Positions 53,312 to 60,800 of a DNA stretch of 64,000 bases are shown here, piece after piece. How positions within the stretch are numbered: position 1 is the stretch's first letter; each line of letters starts with the position of its first letter. The stretch is from Intrasporangium calvum DSM 43043 (GTDB lineage: Bacteria; Actinomycetota; Actinomycetes; Actinomycetales; Dermatophilaceae). Both the position numbers and the translations under genes were made by a program. Location of the stretch: contig NC_014830.1 of assembly GCF_000184685.1 (NCBI RefSeq), positions 2,976,001-3,040,000 on the forward strand. Reading direction: 5' to 3'. The notes under the pieces were generated by a model. The model searched no databases. It saw only the letters and a program-made list of their open reading frames with translations, and was not told the DNA's origin.

Positions 53312-53325
53312 TAGTGTGCACACTA
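53312..53325. promoter_or_regulatory. Operator overlapping -10 and start codon
   Basis: TAGTGTGCACACTA, a perfect 14-bp palindrome whose last A is the first base of the ATG and whose TAGTGT is a plausible -10 for a leaderless transcript. Half-site copies (GTGTGCA at 53301, TTGTGCA at 53288) lie upstream. Strong candidate for autorepression. Confidence 0.65.
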
Positions 53326-53927
53326 TGGCTGCACCTAGCGACTCCCCGACCAACATCTGGCTCACCCCGGAGAGCCTGCGCGTCCTCGCCCACCCGCTGC
53401 GCTCCCGCCTGCTCGGCCAGCTGCGGATCGGCGGCCCGGCCACCGCGACGCAGCTCGCCGCCGCCCTGAGCACCAACACCGGCGCGACCAGTTACCACCT
53501 GCGCAAGCTCGAGTCCGTCGGGCTCGTCGAGGACACCGAGGAGGGCGAGGGCAAGCGGCGGCTCTGGCGAGCGAGCACCGAGGCGCACTCCTGGTACCCG
53601 AGCGACTTCGCCGGGGACGAGGACAGCGAGACCGCGCTGAACTGGCTCTCGCACGACTACGCGCGACACTTCGGCGAGCAGTACGACAAGTGGCTGGGCG
53701 TGTCGATGACCTGGCCCGCCGACTGGCAGGACGCCTGTGGCAGCAGCGACTCCATGGTCCTCGTGACGAGCGAGCAGCTGCGCGAGATGCGTGACGAGAT
53801 CCACGAGGTGGTGGCCCGCTACCGCCGCGTCGGCCAGGGGAACCCACGCGCCCGGCGGATCGCGACCTACACCTTCCTCTATCCACTCGACCTCGACCGG
53901 CCCCCGACACCGGACCACCGGTCATGA
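53325..53927 (+). CDS. ArsR-like winged-helix repressor
   Basis: 200 residues. LTPESLRVLAHPLRSRLLGQ, then TATQLAAALSTNTGATSYHL and RKLESVGLVEDTEEGEGKRR, is an ArsR-like/HTH_20 winged helix. The ~110-residue C-terminal part (LNWLSHDYARHFGEQYDKWL) is seen in regulators of drug exporters. ATG 53325 is apparently leaderless. Overlaps the MFS gene by 4 bp, so it probably controls this pump. Confidence 0.85.
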   Translation: MAAPSDSPTNIWLTPESLRVLAHPLRSRLLGQLRIGGPATATQLAAALSTNTGATSYHLRKLESVGLVEDTEEGEGKRRLWRASTEAHSWYPSDFAGDEDSETALNWLSHDYARHFGEQYDKWLGVSMTWPADWQDACGSSDSMVLVTSEQLREMRDEIHEVVARYRRVGQGNPRARRIATYTFLYPLDLDRPPTPDHRS

Positions 53928-55216
53928 CCAGCGTGCTCAGCCCGGCGGCTGCGCGCCGCGTCTTCCTCATCCTGTCCTGCACCCGGTGGCTCTCCATCGG
54001 GCTCGTCGTCGGCATCTTCATGCTCTGGATCCTCGAGCGGGGCCTCACTGTCGGCCAGGCGGCTTTCGCGTTGTCGTTCACCGGCATCGTGGTCTTCCTG
54101 CTCGAGCTGCCGACCTCCGGCTTCGCGGACGCGTTCGGACGGCGACCGGTCTACGTGGCCGCCGCTGCCTTCGGCGTGCTGTCCTCCGTGGCCCTGCTCG
54201 TGGCCCATTCGTTCGCCGCGTTCGTGGTCGCTGCCGCCCTGACGGGCGTCTTCCGGGCGCTCGACTCCGGTCCGCTCGAGGCGTGGTTCGTCGACACCGT
54301 GCATGCCACCGAGCCCGACGCGGACGTCGACGGCGCCCTGGCCGCCCACGGGACGGTCGTCGGCGTCTCGATCGCTGCGGGCGCCCTGCTGTCGGGCGGT
54401 CTCATCGCGTGGCACCCCGTCGAACAGCAGTCCGCGCTGTGGCTGCCCGTGCTGTGCGGAGCCGGCTTGTCCGTGCTGCACCTCGTCATGGTCCTGCTCC
54501 TGCTCAAGGAGCCACGCGGCGTCGGCCACCTCGACGTCTCCGGTCTGCGTCGGGCGGCCGCCTCTGCCAAGGAGGCCCCGATGGTCGTGCGGGACGGCCT
54601 GCGGCTGGTGCGGTCGAGCCGCGTCCTGCAAGGGCTGATGCTCGCCGAGGTCGCCTGGTCGGTCGCCATGGTTGTGTTCGAGATCTTCCAGCCGGTGCGG
54701 TTGGCCGAGCTCCTTGGCAGTGAGGAGGCCGCCGGCGCGTGGATGGGACCCATCGCAGCCGGTGGCTGGGCCATCTTCGCGGCGGGGTCCGCGCTCGCCG
54801 GCCTGACGAGCAAGCGGCTCGGGGTGTCGCGCACGGCCATCCTCGGACGGCTGCTCAACAGCGTCGGAGCGATCGTGATGGGTCTCGTGGCCGGCCCGGT
54901 CGCGCTCGTCATCGCCTATGCGTTCACCTACTCGATGCACGGATTCCTCGGACCCATGCACGCCGCCCTGCTGCACCGGGTGGCTGAGGCGCGCAACCGC
55001 GCGACGATCCTGTCGATGAACTCCATGACCGCGTTCGCCGCCTTCTCGATTGCCATGCCCCTGCTGGGCGTGTTCGCCGAGCGTGCGTCGACGCAGGTCG
55101 CGATGCTCGTGGCGGGCGCGATCAGCCTCGCGGGTCTGCTCGCCTACCTCCCGGCCCGCCGGGCCGAGCGCACCCGCGCCCGCGCGAGTGGCTCCGGTGT
55201 GCACACCCTCGGCTGA
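53924..55216 (+). CDS. MFS transporter, probable drug efflux
   Basis: 430 residues, twelve helices. Motif A variant in the 2-3 loop (TSGFADAFGRRPVYVAAAAF), C-terminal half starting near SRVLQGLMLAEVAWSVAMVV. Translationally coupled to the HTH regulator, a layout typical of repressed efflux pumps. No substrate can be inferred. Followed by 51-bp tandem repeats. Confidence 0.85.
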   Translation: MTSVLSPAAARRVFLILSCTRWLSIGLVVGIFMLWILERGLTVGQAAFALSFTGIVVFLLELPTSGFADAFGRRPVYVAAAAFGVLSSVALLVAHSFAAFVVAAALTGVFRALDSGPLEAWFVDTVHATEPDADVDGALAAHGTVVGVSIAAGALLSGGLIAWHPVEQQSALWLPVLCGAGLSVLHLVMVLLLLKEPRGVGHLDVSGLRRAAASAKEAPMVVRDGLRLVRSSRVLQGLMLAEVAWSVAMVVFEIFQPVRLAELLGSEEAAGAWMGPIAAGGWAIFAAGSALAGLTSKRLGVSRTAILGRLLNSVGAIVMGLVAGPVALVIAYAFTYSMHGFLGPMHAALLHRVAEARNRATILSMNSMTAFAAFSIAMPLLGVFAERASTQVAMLVAGAISLAGLLAYLPARRAERTRARASGSGVHTLG

Positions 55217-55237
55217 TCCCGGAGCGGGCTGACGGGC

Positions 55238-55381
55238 GACCCAGGCCCGCAACTTTCGGACCCGCGTCCGATAGTGGGCGGCCGCTCCCGACCCAGGCCC
55301 GCAACTTTCGGACCCGCGTCCGATAGTGGGCGGCCACCCCGACCCAGGCCCGCAACTTTCGGACCCGCGTCCGATAGTGGG
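55238..55381. repeat. Three 51-52-bp hairpin repeats
   Basis: Near-identical units at 55238-55289, 55290-55340 and 55341-55381 (last partial), starting GACCCAGGCCCGCAACTTTC. Each contains TCGGAC-CCGC-GTCCGA, a 6-bp perfect stem extended by ACT/AGT past one mismatch. Between the convergent MFS and CsoR-operon genes; probably acts as terminator. Confidence 0.9.
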
Positions 55382-55400
55382 GCGCGGGGGCGGCGGTCTC

Positions 55401-56234
55401 CTACCTTCCTGGGACTCCGCAGACCGGCGGCTCGGTGAGGCGGCGAGCCAATGCGGCGCCGCCGAGCACCATCGCGAGGGCGGCCCGCTCCCCCTCGTGC
55501 GCCGTCTCGATGGCGAGCCACGGACCGGCGACGGCGAGAGCCAGGCCGGCCACGGCGCACGGCGCGCAGCCGAGGTCGGGTCGCCACCCTTCGCCCGGCC
55601 GCGGGACGAACAGGGCCAGCGCGAGGGACGACAGCACCGCGGCTCCGGCGGTCAGCACCGACCAGAGTGGCGCGTCCACCAGCGGCCAGCCCACGGTCGC
55701 CCCGATGAGCACGAGCAGTCCGACGAAGATCAGCACGGCCGCCACCCGCCGCCGCTGCGGCCACCGCACCCTCTCCCCGGACGCGGCAGTCGGACGCACG
55801 CCGCCGAGGATGGTCTGACCAGTGAGGATGTCCCCGACACCGGGAGCTGCCGGCCCACCGGCCCGCGCCCCCCGGAGGTCGTCCTCCAACGCGGTCAGGG
55901 CGTCGAGGCCGCCTGCGACGTACTCCCCGGAGCCGGGCCGGGCGGCGAGCGGCCCGCTGATGCCCTGCCAGGCTGACCTGACCTCCTCGATCACGGCCTG
56001 GGCGCGCTCCGCAGCCACGGCCCCGGTCGGCTCGCCGGCTTCACGCCGCAGCGCACGCCGCACGTCCGACAGCGCGGCCGCCGCGCCCTCGCTCGCCTTG
56101 ACGGTCTGCCGGGTGCCGTCGACCCGGCAGAGCGGGGCCCCGCCGGTCGTCGCCTCCAGCGCGGCCAGGGCCGCGGCCTGGTGCCGCTCGACGATCTCGA
56201 GTGGTGCTGCACTGCGCGGCGGCGACTCGGTCAT
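55401..56234 (-). CDS. Membrane protein with GCAPC motif
   Basis: 277 residues. The N-terminal ~150 residues are soluble and helical (EIVERHQAAALAALEATTGG, AVIEEVRSAWQGISGPLAAR); then about four membrane helices (VAAVLIFVGLLVLIGATVGW, LTAGAAVLSSLALALFVPRP) with DLGCAPCAVAGLALAVAG, a CxxC at a helix edge. ATG 56234 overlaps the stop of the upstream gene. Family not recognised; shares the CxxC-in-membrane feature and the CsoR-type promoter with its neighbour. Confidence 0.6.
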   Translation of the reverse strand: MTESPPRSAAPLEIVERHQAAALAALEATTGGAPLCRVDGTRQTVKASEGAAAALSDVRRALRREAGEPTGAVAAERAQAVIEEVRSAWQGISGPLAARPGSGEYVAGGLDALTALEDDLRGARAGGPAAPGVGDILTGQTILGGVRPTAASGERVRWPQRRRVAAVLIFVGLLVLIGATVGWPLVDAPLWSVLTAGAAVLSSLALALFVPRPGEGWRPDLGCAPCAVAGLALAVAGPWLAIETAHEGERAALAMVLGGAALARRLTEPPVCGVPGR

Positions 56235-56767
56235 GACGCACCCGCGACTCGGCACGCGCCGTCAGCGCACGGGCGGCGTCTGGCGGCATAGCCGACCGCC
56301 CCCACGAGGGCCAGGAGCGAGATCGCGGCGAGCCACGGCTGGAGCGGCTCCCAGATGCCGAGGGCACCGGACGTGCCCAAGGCGATGAGGACGATCTTGT
56401 TGCAGACCGGGCACGCCACGGCGAACAGGGCCAGGCCCGCTGCACCGACCGCCGGTGCGTTCGAGTCCTCGCCCGCCACCGAGCCGTCGGCGGCAACGAC
56501 CCGCCGGGCCCGCTGCAGACCGAACCAGAGGCCGGTGAGGACGCTCGTCGCCAGCAGGACCCACGGCTCCCAGGCGCGCACCGGCACCTGTCGCCCGAAG
56601 ACCGGGTTCGGCACGATGTCCGTCGGCACGCCGATGACGAGGAACGTCGCCGCAGCCGCCAGCAGGCTGATGCCGAGGTGGGGCCTGGGCCGTTCCCAGT
56701 GAGCCGTCTCGTCGGGCTGCGCACCGGCGCCCGGGTCCGGAGCGTGGGTGAGGTCGTCGGACACCAT
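56231..56767 (-). CDS. Membrane protein with CPVCNK motif
   Basis: 178 residues from ATG 56767 (181 if ATG 56776 is used). About four helices; LALFAVACPVCNKIVLIALG places a CPVCNK motif at the membrane, and the tail has RRRPCADGACR. A CsoR-type operator covers the first ATG, so the gene is probably metal (copper) induced. CPVCNK proteins are uncharacterised as far as I know; metal or thiol handling is inference. Coupled to the GCAPC gene downstream. Confidence 0.65.
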   Translation of the reverse strand: MVSDDLTHAPDPGAGAQPDETAHWERPRPHLGISLLAAAATFLVIGVPTDIVPNPVFGRQVPVRAWEPWVLLATSVLTGLWFGLQRARRVVAADGSVAGEDSNAPAVGAAGLALFAVACPVCNKIVLIALGTSGALGIWEPLQPWLAAISLLALVGAVGYAARRRPCADGACRVAGAS

Positions 56768-56774
56768 TCGATCC

Positions 56775-56790
56775 ATACCCCCTAGGGTAT
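56775..56790. promoter_or_regulatory. CsoR/RicR-type operator
   Basis: ATACCCCCTAGGGTAT: perfect ATACCC-N4-GGGTAT arms, the classic copper-responsive CsoR box. It overlaps the alternative ATG at 56776 and lies 8 nt before ATG 56767 of the minus-strand operon. A TATACC -10-like hexamer overlaps it. Confidence 0.7.
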
Positions 56791-56819
56791 ATGCCGCAGA
56801 GCCTCACCCCCAGCCGGTC

Positions 56820-57779
56820 TCAGCGATCCGGTCCCAGGGTGATGTCGTCCAGGGCCACGAGGTCCGCAGCCGTCGGCTCCCACGAACCGGCGCGCACGTT
56901 GTCGAGGACCTGTTCCGGGCTGGTCGCCCCCGAGATGACCGACGCCACCGCGGGCTGGGCCGCGAGCCCGCCGATGGCCACGTCGATGAGACGGAGACCG
57001 CGCTCAGCGGCATACGCCTCCAGAGCCTCGATCGTGTCCCAGTCCGCGCGGGCGAGCCGGTCGGAGGGGTCCGCCAGCCGCGTCCCCGTGGGCGCGGCCT
57101 CGCCGCGGCGGTACTTGCCCGTGAGGAGCCCGGACGACAGCGGGAAGTACGGGAGCACGCCGACGCCCACGTGGTCGCACGCCGGGACGAGCTCGTCCTC
57201 AACCCCCCGCTCGAGCAGCGAGTACTCGTTCTGCGCCGAGACGAACCGCTCGAACCCCTCCGACCGCGCCACCCAGTCGGCGTCGACGACCTGCCATCCG
57301 TCGAGGTTGGACGAGCCGAGGTAGCGCACCTTGCCCTCCTGGACCAGCTCGGTGAGGGCCGCGAGCGTCTCCCCGATCGGCGTCACCCCGTCCGGGCGGT
57401 GCAGCTGGTAGAGGTCGATCCAGTCGGTGCCGAGACGGCGCAGGCTCGCCTCCACGGCGCGGCGGACGTAGCGGCGCGAGCCCCGCGAACCCCAGTCCGG
57501 ACCGTTGGACCCCTGCATGTCCATCCCGAACTTCGTTGCCACGACGACGTTCTCACGCTCGGAGCCGAGCGCCCGGCCAAGCAGCTCCTCGCTCGCACCC
57601 TGTCCATAGGTGTCCGCGGTGTCGAAGAGCGTCACACCCGCGTGGAGCGCCTGGCGCACCACGGCCGCCGTCGTCTCCTCGTCGATCCGGCGGCCGAAGT
57701 TGTTGCAGCCGAGGCCCACCGTGGACACCGTGAGGCCGCTGTCGCCGAGCTGTCGGTACGTCATCTCTGGAGTGGTCAC
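56820..57779 (-). CDS. Aldo/keto reductase
   Basis: 319 residues. DTADTYGQGASEELLGRALG (catalytic Asp and Tyr), VVVATKFGMD (Lys), and LYQLHRPD (His) give the full AKR tetrad; RYLGSSNLDGWQV is the usual loop. NADPH-dependent carbonyl reduction of unknown substrate. GTG 57779 is favoured since TACGGT 7 nt upstream looks like a leaderless -10; ATG 57764 is the alternative. A dispersed-motif copy is embedded in the coding sequence (57005-57015, residues EAYAAER). Confidence 0.9.
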   Translation of the reverse strand: MTTPEMTYRQLGDSGLTVSTVGLGCNNFGRRIDEETTAAVVRQALHAGVTLFDTADTYGQGASEELLGRALGSERENVVVATKFGMDMQGSNGPDWGSRGSRRYVRRAVEASLRRLGTDWIDLYQLHRPDGVTPIGETLAALTELVQEGKVRYLGSSNLDGWQVVDADWVARSEGFERFVSAQNEYSLLERGVEDELVPACDHVGVGVLPYFPLSSGLLTGKYRRGEAAPTGTRLADPSDRLARADWDTIEALEAYAAERGLRLIDVAIGGLAAQPAVASVISGATSPEQVLDNVRAGSWEPTAADLVALDDITLGPDR

Positions 57780-57860
57780 GCACCACACCGTAGTTGGCGC
57801 GGCCCCGCGCCCGAGGGCACGGGGCCGCGTCAGCGAGCCCAGCGGCATACGACGTGGGTG

Positions 57861-60800
57861 TCAGCTGGGCTGGACGAAGACCGCCACCGTCCGCGCGGGC
57901 ACCGTCAGCGTCGACGACGACGAGTCGTATGCCGCTGACCTCGCCACGCTGTCCGCCCCCTCCCGCTGGACCGGGCTCAACGAGACCGGGCCGCTGAGTC
58001 CCGGGACCCGCTGGGCCACCGCGTCCGGCGAGGCGTTGAGGACGACGACGAGGCCGCGCAGGGCGGGGTCGACATCCGTCCCGACCGTGTCGTCGATCCG
58101 CATGACGATGACGCCGGGGTGCGCGTCCGAGGTGCCGGACACCGGGAAGCTCACCTTCGCGCGGATCGCCTCCGCCGAGCCGAGGCGGAAGAGGGGCGTG
58201 CTGAACCGCAGCTCGAGCAGGTCCTGGGCCATTGCCGTCGCCTGGCGGGCGTCGTCCTGCGTCGGCTTGAGGGCCGGGTCGGCGAGCAGCGGCCGCATGA
58301 ACGGCCACTTCGCCGCGTTGACCCCCTCCGGCGGCAGGCCGTGACCGAAGCCGTTGTCCTGCCCGGTCCAGTCGAGCTCGTTGAACCAGTCGCCGCTGTC
58401 GTAGGAGTCGCGGTTGAGGCTCTTGCTCCGGAGCAGGTCCGCGCCCGCGTGCCAGAACGACGGAGTCTGGGCGAGAGCGGTCGTCGCGAGGGACAGCGAG
58501 TTCATCCGGACCCGGTCGGCCATCGTCGTGGGGACGGGCAGCTTGTAGGTCAGGGCGTCGAAGAGCGTCTCGTTGTCGTGCGCGTCGACGTAGGTGACCA
58601 CCTCGTCGGGCTCGTCGGCGTAGCCCGCCGGCGACCCGTTGTAGTCGACGTCGGTGCCCTGGACGACCTCCCCGGTGGCCTGGCTGCGGAACGCGTAGGT
58701 GCGGAGGTTCCCGGCGAGCCCGAGCTGGACGAGGTCGGTCTCGTGGGCGAGACGTGCGGCGGCCGCGGCGGCGTCACCGTTCGTCGCGGCGCCGTTGGGG
58801 TCGGTCGCCAGCCCTGTGCCGAAGCCCTGCTTGCGCGGGTCCTCGTCGAACGGCCCACCGCCGCGGACGGCGTCGCGGAGCCGGTCGGAGAAGGTGCCGA
58901 TGTGGGTGCCGCCCAGCTGTCCCTGAGTCGCCTGCTCGAAGAGCGTGTTGCCGGCGACCTCCCCGAAGTTCCAGCCCTCTCCGTAGAGGTAGATCCTCGT
59001 GCCGTCGACCCCGTCCCTGGCCGGGGTGAGCGCGTCGAGGGCGGTGCGGATCGCGAGCAGGTTTGCCTTGCTGTGGTGGCCCATCAGGTCGAAGCGGAAG
59101 CCGTCGACCTTGTAGTCCCGGGCCCACGTGACGACCGAGTCGACCATCATCTTCTCGGCCATGGCGTGCTCGGTCGCGACGTTCTGGCAGCACGTCGACG
59201 TCTCGACCGCACCGGTGGCGTTGAGGCGGTGGTAGTAGCCGGGGACGACCTTGTCGAGCACGGACCTGGCGCCCTGACCCGACTCGGCGGTGTGGTTGTA
59301 GACCTCGTCGAGCACGACCCGCAGGCCGTCCTGGTGCAGGGCCCCGACCATGGTCCGGAACTCGGCGATCCGGGCCCCGCCGTCAGCGGCCGCGGCCGTC
59401 GAGGCGTAGGACCCCTCGGGCGTCGTCCAGTGGTACGGGTCGTAGCCCCAGTTGAAGGCGTCGGCGCCGGCCACCTTCGTCGTGCACTTCTGCTGCTCCT
59501 CGCTGTCGGGGGCGAAGGACTCGAGGTCGCAGTCCGGCTCCTGCTGCCTGGCCGGGTCCTCCTCGATCGAGGCGATGTCGAAGGTCGGCAGGAGGTGGAC
59601 CGTGTTGAGGCCGGCCTCGGCGAGCGCGCGGAGGTGCTTGCGGCCGTCGCCCTCCTGCGCGAAGGCGAGGTAGCTGCCCCGCAGCTCCTCGGGGACCGTC
59701 TCGTCCGTGGCCGAGAAGTCGCGCACGTGCAGCTCGTAGATCGTCGTGTCGACGTTCTGGGCCAGCTGCGGCGACGGGGTCGTGCGCCAGGCCGACGGCA
59801 TGTGCTCACGGTCCTTGAGGTCGACCGCGACCGAGTGGGTCGAGTTCAGCGTCAGGGCAACCGAGCTGGGGTCGGTGACCCGGTTGGTCTCGACCTTCCC
59901 GGTCGTCGGGGCGAAGACCCTCACCTCGTAGAGGTAGCGGGCCTCCTTGGCGGAGGCGCCGAGCGTCACGGCCCAGGAGCCGTCGGCCGCGCGCTTCATC
60001 GGGGTGCGCCTGGCCCGGTCGACACCGAGGTCGTCGGACCCGGCCGGCCAGGTGAGGAGGTCGACGTCCTGGGCGGTCGGCGCCCAGAGGGCGAACGAGA
60101 CCCCGCCCTTCGGGAAGCCGACGCCGTACGAGCGCTTGCGGGCGGCACCGGAGTACATGGCGTCGAGCGCGATGGCGATCTGCACGCCGGTCGCGTCGAG
60201 CAGCACGCCGGTCGAGTCGTACATCCCCACCGCGACCTGGCCCGTCAGGATCTCGGGCATCAGGGCGGCGGTCCGCTTGTCGGTGCGCAGGGCCACGGCG
60301 TCCTTCAGCTCGGGATGGGCGGCGAGCACCGCTGCGGGCAGCCCCTTGGGGTCGCGGGTGAGGGTCGCGACGGACCCGCCCGTCACGGCCTCGGCGTCGA
60401 CAGCGAGACCGCCGCCCGCCGACCAGTGCAGCCGCCACGTCAGGGTGGCCGGGTCGACCCCGGCCGGCACCGACGACGCCGGCCACGCGACGAGGTCGTC
60501 GTCGACGATGAACGCCTTCGCCTTGGTCAGGTCCGGAGCCGCGCCGGCGCGGGACGTCCGCACCGAGATCTGGTGGGTGGCGAGGACGTAGCTGATCGTG
60601 ACGAGCGTCCCGTCGGACGGCACGGAGAAGGCGACGTTGGGGCCGTTCTGCTCACCACCGGCGCCGTAGTTGACCTTCCACGACAGCCCGTGCGTGACCT
60701 TGAACTCGTAGCTGCCGGCGGGGACCTGGCTCGACGACCACGTGTAGGTGCCGTCGCCGTCGGGGTCCTGCAGCCAGGAGCGCATGCAGTCCGGCGCCCA

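Noticed and set aside
55238-55381. CRISPR array
   Set aside because: The units are contiguous repeats without unique spacers, and no cas gene is near.
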